A stretch of 64,000 nt of DNA from Oceanicola sp. 502str15 (GCF_024105635.1 NZ_WYDQ01000001.1:372001-436000), one strand, 5' to 3'. Positions 28,901 to 37,583 are shown, counted from the stretch's first letter. The notes: generated from the sequence alone by a model not told the origin. A program made the numbers and translations.

Positions 28901-30695
28901 CGATGACACCATCGTCCATGGGATCACGGCGCTCAACAACGCCGGCACCTTCAACGCCCAAGCGGGCAGTGTTGTGAATGCGCTCGACTTCAACAACAAC
29001 AGCGGCGGCGGGTTCAACCTGAATGGCAACACGACGCTCAACGGCATTCCGGATCAGGCCCCTGCCACGAGTGTTGCAGGCGGCAACTTCACCAACGCGG
29101 CCGGTAGCACCTTCGATGACGCCGGAGCCTTTACGCTGACGCTCACCGACGGCGACTTCACCAACAATATCACCAACGGCGATATGCTTCTGGATAACGG
29201 TGGCATGATCACGGTCAGCGACGGCAACTTCGTGAACAATGGTACTTTGACGGTGCAGGGTGCCGCCTCGGTCATCACGGTCAGCAATGCCGCTTCGAGC
29301 TTCAGCGGGGGCGGCATCATTGATCTCGAAGATGGCGCGAGCGCCGGGACCGGCACCACGGATGACGTTCTCACCATCAATGGCGCCGTCACCGGTGGCG
29401 CCACGCTGCGGTTCGATGTGGATCTCTCCGGTGCGGGGGCCACGGATGTTCTGAACGTGACGAGCTTCAGCGGCGCGCTCTCGTTCAGTGCCGATGTGCT
29501 GGCGACCGGTGGTATCGTTTCGCTGGACCTCATCAATGGCGATACGACGGGGCTGAGCTTTGCAAGCGGAAACGTAATTACGTCCAGCGGTTCCAACACT
29601 TACCTGCTCCAGAACAACGGAGTAGGGGGCGTGGATATCGTCACCGACACCGGCTCCGGTGCCCTTGCGGTGGCGGGCAACATCAGCCTCGTGCAGTCTC
29701 TGATCGGCACGATCGTGAACCGGCCGTCCTCGCCCTTCGTCTCCGGGCTTGCCTATGAGGACGACGACAACTGCGGCACCGGCTCCTGGGCCCGCTTCAC
29801 CGGCGGCTCGGCCAAGGGCACGGCGCGCACCAACAACGGCGTGACCAACCTGCCCTCGACCGTGGAGGCCGATTTCTACGGCTTCACCGGCGGTGTGGAC
29901 TACGGCTGCTTCGACGTGGGTGACGGCGCCATCGACATCGCCGGCGGCATGATCCTCGGCTACAACGGCGGCTCGACCACGCAGGACGTGTTTGCCACCA
30001 ACTTCGGCACCACGCCGCCCTCGCTCGGGGCCTACCAGTCGACCACAACTGCGGACTTCTCGCAGACCTACGTGGGCGGCTACGTGGCCATGGCCAAGGA
30101 CGCATGGTCCGCCGATGTGCAGCTCCGGTTCGAGAATGCCCAGTTCGAGTTCAACAACCCGAGCATCGACCTGCGCAGCGCCGAAACCGAAACCCAGTCG
30201 ACCACGCTCTCGGGCTCGGTGAGCTACAGCTACCCGCTCTCCGACGATCTGACGCTGGTGCCCACGGCGGGCTTCGGGATCACCCGGTCGTCGACCGACG
30301 ATCTGGTGTTCACCGATGCCGGCGGCACCGAGACCGGGCGTCTTTCGTTCGAGGATCACACCACGAAGATCGGCTTTGTCGGGGCGACCATCGCCAAGAC
30401 CACGATCGGCGAGGCGGGCGACAGCGCGACCAACAAGTTCATCACGGCCACCTACTACGGCGACTTCTCGGATGATCAGCAGGCGACCTATACCTCGGGT
30501 GGGGCGACGCTGCCGGTGACCACGGAATCGCTGGGGGACTTCGGCGAGCTTTCGATCGGCCTGAGCTACATCAAGATCCTCGACGGGCAGGTGGGCAAGG
30601 CCAAGCAGCTGAACGCCTCGGTGCGTGCAGATGCGCGCTTCTCGGAGGATGTGGAGGCGCTGAGCCTCACCGCCCAGGTCCGGTTGCAGTTCTGA
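22908..30695 (+). CDS. Giant type V autotransporter, 2,595 residues
   Basis: The start at ATG 22908 is set by GAGAGGA nine bases upstream; an in-frame GTG at 22872 lacks one. A long signal region (residues 1-48: charged stretch, RRRKPAF, hydrophobic core, ASA cleavage site) precedes a passenger of about 2,230 residues made of degenerate Gly/Thr/Asn/Asp-rich strands such as NSGTVTLAGGLLDVDSVVN, as in beta-helical adhesins. The last 280 residues form the autotransporter barrel (GSWARFTGG, YGFTGGVDYG, ALSLTAQVRLQF with terminal Phe). The passenger is acidic and almost free of Lys/Arg; the only Cys I see are two near the start of the barrel region. It is an adhesin or surface-layer-like protein by family; a link to T6SS function is positional only. 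Confidence 0.9.
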   Translation: MRSDFRTDRSEAKTAISAGQANRRRKPAFLATTAMAAALTLAGNAASAQVTEYSYTGSGSNIWSNNSTFNWSVTGTTSAWNSPGDALFEKANSPPSPTLIVDSTIGAVVVNDIWVDATDYGGGGVGDLVVTIQGDPITLFDTDTQIFIDNDLITGAYLAGLVLDVDVFGAATDVEVNGDGTLDVTRNFEARSFDLSGSVVATVGGSGTLEVFGGGPVGLDIGSATTFEHSTSGTSSVNAPITSAGTLNQSGSGTLEGISLEITDGTVTVSDGKLDIAGMITNSSADTPGLNITGGEVEGSSLQNSGTVTLAGGLLDVDSVVNSTGSVLNLSGTGATAGVDGSVTNSGGTVNITGAVAISGTLTQASANQIDFDVDGVSTVGGVTVTSGEIEVTSGDTLNVTGTGAGAVTIDGGTLDIDGVVDVQSATAGAVALSDGQLALGSSGSGANLTVQSGGVNGGIAVSGSGQLSMTAADSTMTADVSQTGGDVDAQGTITGSVTSDGGTFDVMGDLIVTGDFDSSANAANAVTLTGDLSISGSAALAAINNQGGDRVVTVDTDLSGAADGTITLAGAIIQDNGETLTVNAASVILGAGFDGETQNGGTLTFGPDMATLTAQTDHTVTGNVTYDLIADGQNDLAPEVTEITLDTGVTANGNDLTATNGGAFIVNGTVNDAGAILVDNGGSIEVASGQTLSGTGITVTSDSGADATVSGDGTVTTAGTLAVSGDGNLTVEAGATLEAGALNLTSTGTLTVEGTLRGTGNTTNNDMHVVLSGVAGALVDETGGNINNDATAGAPYGVYEFDTANGTVQTSGPGGEQIVNQNDGVFDIDAANATINAENASDATDGFINQDSALITVDSTGATINVISGNFNNSAGDAGEVNAHAATDAGIQVGTNAAGDLTINAEGSIINSGNIDVAAGSTLTLDADVGGDAPTTDIISQTGGTFTNLGTVDATGEIMSISGGMLDHDGTAFTVGTLAVSGTGDATMSANATITTLTLDPGGDFDVDGGTTDVTNDVVNNGATVEITAGELDVGAASAGDGSFTNTAGTLSISGTGVLDVGPGVDGLTNSATFNIGGDGAGAGAVIGDVDNQSAMTVTDDAVIGGVFLHSGGTVTFGGNSLTANEVDISASLDIDDVAGSELISLGDIDVTAGTATVNANAALTATAGTGDLDIENGATVSTAGTTTTNSLTNDGTFTMTAGTSDVGVVTNNADGIVQHTGAGGTLTADSANNNAGIIRVTGAGGGIDITGTATGNTGTIENTGSGGTLTVGNLDDNSGTITNASTGAGTTMTVGDVTNILDGQLNQTGSGTLTAGAIVNNGNPADIAGPDTPATVSVSNGVLDASSVTNTSGLVSVTGGDLQADTYLQNGATAEAVTQLDDGTITMTTAAALTNTTGTLNFNGGRVVGSVTNTGTINVQSGSGGQDPDVTGTLTQTGGTTIVSAGSLDATAAVTYSGGTLDFSTGDGAVTSDALFTYSSNEALTLDDGDSIVGGTVTFAATSGAIENDGLIQANNATPTILNQSVNGFNNTGALTGDVDNVGILTSSGAINGDLDNTGTANLSGTGSDGVNGDFENDGTTVLTGDLGVDGTFTQTSGTVDFNGPATADPGFTLSATLADIDAALDVNGGRLDAAATEVADAVALTISDDTGVGSAELGELTMEGPDSSVSNTGSGQVDITSVDSTGSDDENLGTIENTGTGTIVIDSTFLNQGTLENSGALSNFTVSADLDNVGIVEQSGTGTFTVASYDNAGTGSELNVSDGLFTMGGALLNQTGTVNLSGGGLTASGGVTNSDDFNVTGGTLTANVLNTGGAANFALDSTAADGLIVGNVVNEGVMSLAGDDGILGITQGIDGNLTNQAGGAITLTGDLEVDGAFTQGNTGGDAGSVTFDGNRLTATSVTIDAPLTIDDGGILESTGAVAINEDTPGDLTDDLTIANGSTLLASGQTVTVAADARVNNQAGGFVAAGTIVNAGDFTNAGTVGADENGDARDATDDTIVHGITALNNAGTFNAQAGSVVNALDFNNNSGGGFNLNGNTTLNGIPDQAPATSVAGGNFTNAAGSTFDDAGAFTLTLTDGDFTNNITNGDMLLDNGGMITVSDGNFVNNGTLTVQGAASVITVSNAASSFSGGGIIDLEDGASAGTGTTDDVLTINGAVTGGATLRFDVDLSGAGATDVLNVTSFSGALSFSADVLATGGIVSLDLINGDTTGLSFASGNVITSSGSNTYLLQNNGVGGVDIVTDTGSGALAVAGNISLVQSLIGTIVNRPSSPFVSGLAYEDDDNCGTGSWARFTGGSAKGTARTNNGVTNLPSTVEADFYGFTGGVDYGCFDVGDGAIDIAGGMILGYNGGSTTQDVFATNFGTTPPSLGAYQSTTTADFSQTYVGGYVAMAKDAWSADVQLRFENAQFEFNNPSIDLRSAETETQSTTLSGSVSYSYPLSDDLTLVPTAGFGITRSSTDDLVFTDAGGTETGRLSFEDHTTKIGFVGATIAKTTIGEAGDSATNKFITATYYGDFSDDQQATYTSGGATLPVTTESLGDFGELSIGLSYIKILDGQVGKAKQLNASVRADARFSEDVEALSLTAQVRLQF

Positions 30696-30740
30696 TCCGG
30701 CCCGGCCCCGTGGAGGGGCGTGAGCCAAACGTGACAATTC

Positions 30741-30773
30741 CCGGGGTGCCCTTGCGGCACCCCGGTTCTTTCT
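30741..30773 (+). terminator. Rho-independent terminator after the autotransporter
   Basis: CCGGGGTGCC and GGCACCCCGG form a perfect 10-bp stem with a CTTGC loop, directly followed by TTCTTTCT. It lies 45 bp after the autotransporter stop, so tssK onward should have its own promoter in 30,774-30,898. Confidence 0.85.
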
Positions 30774-30898
30774 GGCAAGGTGCGCGAGCATTGTCCGGGA
30801 GGATTTGCCGGACCTGTCAGTTATTTGTGCCTTTCAGGTTAGGACCGATCCTGCCAGTATATTGCGAAACGATCATTGGAATGCGCTGCGAGCCCTGA

Positions 30899-32236
30899 AT
30901 GAGCTGGTTTTCTAAAGTCGCGTGGAAGGAAGGGCTGTTTCTGCAGCCGCATCACTTTCAACAGAGCGACCGCTATTTTGAGAAGTTGCTGGAGGCCCGC
31001 ACGCGGTTGGCCTCGCCATACCCGTGGGGTTTTTCCCAGATCGAGATTGATCGGGACGTGGCGCAGCAGATGAAGTTCGGGTTGCGCTCCGCCACCGGCA
31101 TCTTTCCCGACGGAACCCCCTTCGACATGCCCGGCACCAGCCAGTTGCCGCCCCCCGTCGACATCCCCGAAGGCTCGGAGGGCCAGACCGTTTGGCTGAC
31201 GCTGCCGATGGTGCAGGTGAACGGGCGCGAGGTGGGCACCGAGGACGAGGCGTCCCGCGCCGCGCGCTACCGGCTTTCGGCCGAGACCGTGGCCGACAGC
31301 ACCGCCTCTATGCGGCTGGAGCAGGATATCGAGGTGGCCCATCCGCGGGTCGAGTTCGATGTGCGCAAGACCGAGAAGCCGGGCTACAACTGCCTGCGTC
31401 TGGCCCGTGTGGTCGAGGTGCGCGACAAGACGGTGATCTTCGACGAGAAGTTCGCGCCGCCGGTGCTGACCATCCATGCGCACCCGGTCGTTGCCGGCTG
31501 GATCGAGCGGGTTGTCGGCTGGGTCGAGACCAAGCTGGAAAGCCTTGCCCGTTATGCCTCGGACCCCTCCTCGGGCGGCGGGCTTCAGGCGACCGACTAC
31601 TTCATGCTCCTGGTGCTGAACCGCGAGATCGGCCTGCTGCGCCACTATCGCAACAGCAAGTACATCCACCCCGAGGAGCTGTATCAGCTGTTCCTGCGGC
31701 TGGTGGGCGAGCTCTGGACCTTCGACGAGAAGCGCCTTGCCATCGAGTATCCGCCCTACGACCAGGACAATCTCGAAGAGATATTCGAGCCGATCACCCG
31801 CGACATCCAGCGATTGCTGAGCCGTGATGTGGGCCGTGCCGTGCGCCTGAATGTCGAAGAGCTGCGCCCCGGGTCGGGCAGCTTCATGGCCAAGGTCACC
31901 GATCGCAACCTGTTCCGCGATGCCGCCTTCGTGCTGGAGGTCAGCGCCGACAAGCCGCTGACCCAGATCCAGCAGCAGTTCCCGGCGCTCTGCAAGGTTG
32001 GACCAAACACCCAGATGAATGCTATCGTGAATAGCGCCCTGCCGGGGCTGGAGCTGGTGCACATGCCCACGCCGCCGCGGCAGATCCGGTCTGTCACCAA
32101 CCACGTCTACTTCAACATCGACAAGAACAATCCGATGTGGCGCGAGTTCTCGACGGCCCCGGCGATCGGTCTGCACTTTGCGGGCGACTGGCCCGATCTC
32201 AAGCTGGAGATCTGGGGCATCCAGGAGAATAGCTGA
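30899..32236 (+). CDS. tssK: T6SS baseplate-membrane connector TssK
   Basis: The 445-residue product starts with the hallmark TssK N-terminus (VAWKEGLFLQPHHFQQSDRY) and has the FEVRKTEKPGYN-type motif (FDVRKTEKPGYNCLRLARV in part), a central helical neck and the C-terminal receptor-binding region ending FAGDWPDLKLEIWGIQ. TssK links the baseplate wedges to TssL/TssM. It heads the membrane-complex unit and its TGA overlaps the tssL ATG (ATGA), so the two are coupled. A GTCCGG/CCGGAC inverted repeat at 30,793-30,813 lies upstream. Confidence 0.96.
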   Translation: MSWFSKVAWKEGLFLQPHHFQQSDRYFEKLLEARTRLASPYPWGFSQIEIDRDVAQQMKFGLRSATGIFPDGTPFDMPGTSQLPPPVDIPEGSEGQTVWLTLPMVQVNGREVGTEDEASRAARYRLSAETVADSTASMRLEQDIEVAHPRVEFDVRKTEKPGYNCLRLARVVEVRDKTVIFDEKFAPPVLTIHAHPVVAGWIERVVGWVETKLESLARYASDPSSGGGLQATDYFMLLVLNREIGLLRHYRNSKYIHPEELYQLFLRLVGELWTFDEKRLAIEYPPYDQDNLEEIFEPITRDIQRLLSRDVGRAVRLNVEELRPGSGSFMAKVTDRNLFRDAAFVLEVSADKPLTQIQQQFPALCKVGPNTQMNAIVNSALPGLELVHMPTPPRQIRSVTNHVYFNIDKNNPMWREFSTAPAIGLHFAGDWPDLKLEIWGIQENS

Positions 32237-33924
32237 TGAGCGATGAGAAGGACTCTGGCAAGACCGTGATTCGCCCGATGCCGGGCGGAGGTTTCGGTGG
32301 CCAGAAAACCACCGGACCGGGCTCGCAGAAAACCGTGATCGGCGGCTCGATGCCCGCGCAGGGCGGCTGGGGAAGCCCGCCGCCCGCAGCCTCGCCCCCT
32401 CCGGGGCAGGGTGGAGGCTTCGGCGGCCAGGACAGCGGCTTTGGCGGCAATGACAGCGGCGGCGGCGACGTTTGGGGCGGTGGCGGAGGCGCTGGCGGTG
32501 GCCAGCCCGGCGGCGGAGGCGGGGGCTTTGGCCCGCCCCCCGGCCAGAACCAGGGCTTCGGCGGCCCCAACGACCATGCCAACGCAGGGCAGTGGATGGG
32601 CGCCAAGCCGCAGCAGGAGGGGTTCTTCCCCGAGATGCGCAAGGAGGAGCCGGTTCAGCGGGCTCCGGTGAAGAAGATCAGCCTCGATGCGGCTCTGAGT
32701 GCCAAGACCTCGGGCATGTCGGCCGATGCCAACCCGATCGTGGCTTCCTGCGCCTCGCTTCTGGTGCTGTTCGGGCGGCTGCGCAGCCAGGTTGTGGACA
32801 TGCACGCGGTGCCGCTGATGCAGCACGTGACCGAAGAGATCGAAGCCTTCGAGGAGCGGATGCTGGAGCGCGGCGTCGACCAGACCGATGCGCTGATTGC
32901 AAAGTACTGCGTCTGCGGTCTTGCCGACGACGTGGTGCAGAACTTGCCGGGCACCGACCGCTCGGTCTGGCTGCAATATTCGATGTCGGCGCGGTTCTTC
33001 AACAAGCGGACCGCGGGTGTGGGCTTCTTTCAGGAGGTCGACAAGGCGCTGCAGAACCCGATCCACAAGTATCACCTGCTGGAGCTGATGCTGATCTGCC
33101 TGCAACTGGGCTTCGAGGGCCAGTATCGCGCCATGCAGGGCGGCGACGTGAAGCTGCAGCAGACCAAGCGCGGCATCTACGAGGCGCTGCGCCGGGTGAA
33201 GGCGCGCGGCGATGACGACATCAGCCCGCGCTGGAAGGGCATCGAGCTGGCCGCGCGGCGCAGCTTTACCAAGGTGCCGGTCTGGGCCTATGCGATCCTG
33301 GCCTCGGCCATCCTTGCGGGCGGCTACTTCGGGATGCGGCTGATGCTGACGACCGAGGGCAACGAGCTGACCACAGAGATGCGCGAGCTGCACCCGCGCG
33401 AGATGATCGAGCTGGTGCGCCGGACCGCAGGCCCGGTGACGCCGCCGCCGTTGCCCGCGGCCCCGCCCGACACCAGCCAGTTCGACCGGCTGGCAGAGGC
33501 CTTTGCCGGCAACGATGCGATCACGGTGGAGATCAAGGGCGACTTCATCATCGTCAAGCTCGACAACTCGATCCTCTTCGACTCCGGCAAAGCCGATGTG
33601 AAGGAAGCCTTCATTCCGCTCGGTGAGGAGATTGCCCAGGTGCTCGAGGCCGAGCCGGGCCCGATCCGCTTTATCGGCCACACCGACAGCGACAAGCTCT
33701 CGGGCCGGGGCAAGTACAAGAACAATTTCGAACTTTCGGTGGCGCGCGCCAAGAGCGTGGCGGGCGTGATTACACCGCTGCTCTCGGACGGGGAGCGGGT
33801 TGAGGTGGACGGGCGCGGCGAAGACGAGCCGATTGCCTCCAATGATACCTCGGAGGGCAAGGCCCTGAACCGCCGGGTGGAAATCATGATCCAGCGCGAA
33901 GAGACGCTGGAACAACAAATTTGA
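32236..33924 (+). CDS. tssL: T6SS membrane-complex protein TssL with C-terminal OmpA domain
   Basis: The 562-residue protein has a Gly/Pro-rich cytoplasmic N-terminus (about 1-140), the IcmH/DotU domain (about 155-345), one transmembrane helix (about 349-371, YAILASAILAGGYFGM) and a periplasmic OmpA/MotB domain (about 430-560; FIGHTDSDKLSGRGKY, NRRVEIM). It is therefore an extended, peptidoglycan-binding TssL. KTVI motifs place threonines at 10 (KTVIRPMPGG) and 33 (QKTVIGGS); in Agrobacterium a threonine in the same context is phosphorylated by PpkA and then bound by Fha. Cotranslated with tssK. Confidence 0.95.
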   Translation: MSDEKDSGKTVIRPMPGGGFGGQKTTGPGSQKTVIGGSMPAQGGWGSPPPAASPPPGQGGGFGGQDSGFGGNDSGGGDVWGGGGGAGGGQPGGGGGGFGPPPGQNQGFGGPNDHANAGQWMGAKPQQEGFFPEMRKEEPVQRAPVKKISLDAALSAKTSGMSADANPIVASCASLLVLFGRLRSQVVDMHAVPLMQHVTEEIEAFEERMLERGVDQTDALIAKYCVCGLADDVVQNLPGTDRSVWLQYSMSARFFNKRTAGVGFFQEVDKALQNPIHKYHLLELMLICLQLGFEGQYRAMQGGDVKLQQTKRGIYEALRRVKARGDDDISPRWKGIELAARRSFTKVPVWAYAILASAILAGGYFGMRLMLTTEGNELTTEMRELHPREMIELVRRTAGPVTPPPLPAAPPDTSQFDRLAEAFAGNDAITVEIKGDFIIVKLDNSILFDSGKADVKEAFIPLGEEIAQVLEAEPGPIRFIGHTDSDKLSGRGKYKNNFELSVARAKSVAGVITPLLSDGERVEVDGRGEDEPIASNDTSEGKALNRRVEIMIQREETLEQQI

Positions 33925-33983
33925 TTGCACGGCGAGGGACGCCGTTTGAACGCTAGTCGCCCCCAGGGCGGAAGGAACGCGAG

Positions 33984-36900
33984 ATGAAACGCTGGATCAT
34001 CGGAACGCTGGTCGTCCTCTCTCTCATTCTGTGGTTCGTGGTGGTGTGGTTCGCCTTCCCGCTGGTGGGCTTTGGCGAGGCCACCCCGTTTGAGCCGATC
34101 TGGGTGCGCATCCTGCTGATTGCCGTGGTCTGGCTGACGGTGGGCACGGTCTACCTGATCAAGTTCATCCGCCGCCGCCGCGCGGCGCGCGCGCTGGAAG
34201 AGGCGCTGACCGAGCAGGAAGTGACCGGCGACGGCGAGGTGCTGGGCGAGAAGATGGGCGAGGCGATGTCCGTGCTCAAGAAGTCCAGCGGATCGAAGAG
34301 CTTTCTCTACGACCTGCCGTGGTACGTGATCATCGGCCCGCCCGGCTCGGGCAAAACCACCGCGCTGCTGAACTCCGGCGTCAAGTTTCCGCTCGCCGAG
34401 AAGGGCGAGGGGGCCGTGGCCGGTGTGGGCGGCACGCGCTATTGCGACTGGTGGTTCTCCGAAGAGGCGGTGCTGATCGACACCGCCGGGCGCTACACCA
34501 CGCAGGACAGCGACGCCGAGGCCGATGGCAAGAGCTGGGCGAGCTTTCTCAAGCTGCTGAAGACCTATCGCGCCAACCAGCCGATCAACGGCGTCATGCT
34601 GGCGATCAGCCTTCAGGAGCTGATGACCGCCAGCCCCGCCGAGATCGAGGCCCATGCCGAGATCATCCGCGCCCGTCTCAACGAGATCAACGACGAGCTG
34701 CGGGTCGATTTTCCGGTTTACGTGATGTTCACCAAGGCCGATCTGATCAGCGGTTTCATGGAATTCTTCGGCTCGTTCAGCCAGAGCCGGCGCCAGAAGG
34801 TCTGGGGCCATACCTTCCAGACCGAGAGCAAGAAGGAACAGACGGTCGAGCGCTTCAACGAGGAGTATGACGCGCTGGTGAACCGGCTTTCCGAGGAGGT
34901 CACGGACCGGCTGCAGGAAGAGCCCGACGGGATCAACCGCATCGCCATCTTCTCCTTCCCCGGCCAGGTTGCCATGCTGCGCGACCGGCTGGGCGACTTC
35001 ATGCGCGGGGTCTTCGGGCACACCCGCTACAAGGTGGCCGCCAACCTGCGCGGCTTCTACTTTACCTCCGGCACGCAGGAGGGCACCCCGATCGACCAGG
35101 TGCTGGGGGCGATGCAGCGCAACTTCGGCGGCATGGCGCAGGGGCAGATGTCGGGCAAGGCGAAAAGCTTCTTTCTGCAGGATCTGCTGAAGAAGGTGAT
35201 CTTTGCCGAGGCCGGGTGGGTGAGCACCGACAAGCGCGCCGTACGCCGTGCCGCGATCTGGCGCTATTCGACGATCACCCTGATCGTGCTGGCCACGCTG
35301 GGGATGCTCGGGCTCTGGGGCCTCAGCTTCTACCAGAACCGCCAGCTGATCGACACCGCCGAGGCCGCGATTGCGGACTACGAGCTTGCGGCGCAGGACG
35401 AGATCAACTCGGGCCGGGTCGAGGATATCGACCTGCTGCAGGTGCTGCCGCACCTCGAGATGCTGCGCAACATGCCGATGGGCTACGCCGATACCGAGAC
35501 CGAGGCGCCGCTCAGCGAGAAGTTCGGCCTCTCGCAGCGCGGCTCGGTGCGCTCGGCGGCCACGGTCACCTACCGGCAGGCGCTGGAGCGGATGTTCCGC
35601 TCGCGGCTGATCCTGCAACTGGAGCAGCAGCTCGAGAACTTCATCCGCACCGGCGAGGTGCTGGCGGTGTACAAGACGCTGAAGGTTTACAAGCTGCTCG
35701 GCAACCTCGCGCCGCAGAGCGACGACGAACTGGTGATCGGCTATTTCCGCGATGACTGGCGGCGCAACACCTATGCCGGCACCAACAACGAGACCCGTGC
35801 CGCGCTGGAAACCCACCTGATTGCGATGCTGGAGCTGGACGCCGCGCAGCAACCGAGCTTCGAGCTGAACGGCGCGCTGATCGACCAGGGCGAGCGGCTG
35901 CTGGCGCGGATGAACATCGAGGATCAGGCCTATAGCCTCATTCTGGCGTCGGCCGAGTTTTCGGGGGTTGAGCCCTTCACCATCTCGGGGCGGGGTGGGC
36001 GCGATGCCGACCTGGTGTTTGAGAGTGTCGACGGGCAGGCGCTGGACGAGCTGGTGATTTCGCCGCTCTACACCTACGCGGGCTTTCACGAGTTCTTCCT
36101 GCCGCAGCTCAGCCAGATTGCCGAGAACCTGCTGGAGGACCAGTGGGTGATGGGCGAGTACGCCGCCGAGGCGCAGATCGAGGACCAGATCAGCGGGCTC
36201 GGTCCGGTGCTGTTGCAGCGCTATACCAACGACTGGATCGAGGAATGGGACCGGGTGCTCGGGCTCGTCAAGCTGCGCCCGATGAGCGCCGACAAGCCGA
36301 GCTACCAGTCGCTGGCCGCGGCTGCGGCGCCGCGCACCTCGCCCATTCTGCTGCTGACCACGGAGATCGTGGAAGAGACCTCGCTGACCGCCGAATACAA
36401 CAAGGGCGACGATGAGCCGCCCGCGGGCATGGACACCGATGCCGCAGCTGCCGCTGCGGGGGACGTGGCCGGTGACATCGGCAAGCGGGCCGCGGCGGTG
36501 TTCGTCAACCGCCAGTCCGGCCTTGCCCGGATCGGTCTCGACGTGGTGTTCCGCAAGAGCCAGGAGCGCGCCGGCAGCAGCGGTGGCGGCGGTGGCGGCG
36601 TGACGCGCCTGCCGGGGGCCGAGATCGAGGCCTACTATGCCGACTGGCACGACCTGATGGTGGGCGATCCGCCCCAGCGCCGGATCGACTTTCTGGTGCA
36701 GACCCTTGGCGACATGCAGCGCACGCTGATCACCGCCGTGGACTTCCCCGAGGTGGCCGACCGCGAGATGCCCGCCAAGCTCGGCGCGCTCAAGCAGGCC
36801 AGCTCGCGCCTGCCGCGCCCGATGGAGCGGATGATCCAGGAGGCGGTGGACGACTTCGAGGGCGATGCCGCCAATACCTCGGTGGCGCGCCTCAACGAGC

Positions 36901-37583
36901 TGCTGAACCAGCAGGTCACGCAGGTGTGCCAGGCGGTGGTGGACAGCAAGTTTCCGTTCTCCAAGGCCAGTGCCCGCGACGTGGGGCTGGTGGATTTTGC
37001 CAAGCTCTTCGCGCCGCAGGGCGTGATGGACCGCTTCTTCCTCGAGAACCTGAGCCAGTTCGCCAATATCAACGGCACCACCTGGACCTGGAAGGACAGC
37101 GGGCCGCTGGCCGGCAAGCTCTCGACCTCGACGCTCAAGCAGTTCGAGCGAGCGGCGGCGATCCGCGATGCCTATTTCCCTACGGGGGGCGGCATTCCGC
37201 AGGTCGACATGGAGATCGTGCCGACCTCGCTGCATGGCGCGGTGGAGACGGCGCAGCTCACGATCAACGGGCAGGTGGTTCTGACCCGGCGCAAGGGCAA
37301 CACGCCCGCCAACGTCACGTGGCCCGGCAGCCTGTCGGGGAGCAACGTGGAGCTGGTCTTCACGCCCGACATGCGCGGGCGCAAGTCGAACGTGAGCGAG
37401 GGCGGAAGCTGGGCCTTCCTGAAGTTCCTCAACACCGGCCGGCCCAAGGTTTCGGGCAACACGATCGCGGTGCGCTACACGATCGACGGGCGCCACATTG
37501 CCTACAAGATGACCCTTGCGACCGATGTGAACCCCTTCTTCATGAACGAACTCACCGAGTTCAAATGCCCGACCGGGCTGTGA
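33984..37583 (+). CDS. tssM: T6SS membrane-complex protein TssM (IcmF)
   Basis: The 1,199-residue inner-membrane protein has transmembrane helices at about 4-25, 40-60 and 427-448. An intact Walker A GPPGSGKT is at 118-125 and an LIDTAGRYTTQDSD Walker-B-like stretch follows. The long periplasmic part ends in the IcmF/DUF1215-type C-terminus (GSNVELVFTPDMRGR). An intact P-loop supports ATP binding, as in Agrobacterium TssM. AAGGAA lies before the ATG. No tssJ lipoprotein gene, which would normally cap TssM in the outer membrane, is present in the locus. Confidence 0.96.
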   Translation: MKRWIIGTLVVLSLILWFVVVWFAFPLVGFGEATPFEPIWVRILLIAVVWLTVGTVYLIKFIRRRRAARALEEALTEQEVTGDGEVLGEKMGEAMSVLKKSSGSKSFLYDLPWYVIIGPPGSGKTTALLNSGVKFPLAEKGEGAVAGVGGTRYCDWWFSEEAVLIDTAGRYTTQDSDAEADGKSWASFLKLLKTYRANQPINGVMLAISLQELMTASPAEIEAHAEIIRARLNEINDELRVDFPVYVMFTKADLISGFMEFFGSFSQSRRQKVWGHTFQTESKKEQTVERFNEEYDALVNRLSEEVTDRLQEEPDGINRIAIFSFPGQVAMLRDRLGDFMRGVFGHTRYKVAANLRGFYFTSGTQEGTPIDQVLGAMQRNFGGMAQGQMSGKAKSFFLQDLLKKVIFAEAGWVSTDKRAVRRAAIWRYSTITLIVLATLGMLGLWGLSFYQNRQLIDTAEAAIADYELAAQDEINSGRVEDIDLLQVLPHLEMLRNMPMGYADTETEAPLSEKFGLSQRGSVRSAATVTYRQALERMFRSRLILQLEQQLENFIRTGEVLAVYKTLKVYKLLGNLAPQSDDELVIGYFRDDWRRNTYAGTNNETRAALETHLIAMLELDAAQQPSFELNGALIDQGERLLARMNIEDQAYSLILASAEFSGVEPFTISGRGGRDADLVFESVDGQALDELVISPLYTYAGFHEFFLPQLSQIAENLLEDQWVMGEYAAEAQIEDQISGLGPVLLQRYTNDWIEEWDRVLGLVKLRPMSADKPSYQSLAAAAAPRTSPILLLTTEIVEETSLTAEYNKGDDEPPAGMDTDAAAAAAGDVAGDIGKRAAAVFVNRQSGLARIGLDVVFRKSQERAGSSGGGGGGVTRLPGAEIEAYYADWHDLMVGDPPQRRIDFLVQTLGDMQRTLITAVDFPEVADREMPAKLGALKQASSRLPRPMERMIQEAVDDFEGDAANTSVARLNELLNQQVTQVCQAVVDSKFPFSKASARDVGLVDFAKLFAPQGVMDRFFLENLSQFANINGTTWTWKDSGPLAGKLSTSTLKQFERAAAIRDAYFPTGGGIPQVDMEIVPTSLHGAVETAQLTINGQVVLTRRKGNTPANVTWPGSLSGSNVELVFTPDMRGRKSNVSEGGSWAFLKFLNTGRPKVSGNTIAVRYTIDGRHIAYKMTLATDVNPFFMNELTEFKCPTGL

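Noticed and set aside
27603..30791. Minus-strand frame (1,062 aa) opposite the autotransporter
   Set aside because: Antisense to a convincing autotransporter with signal, barrel and terminal Phe.
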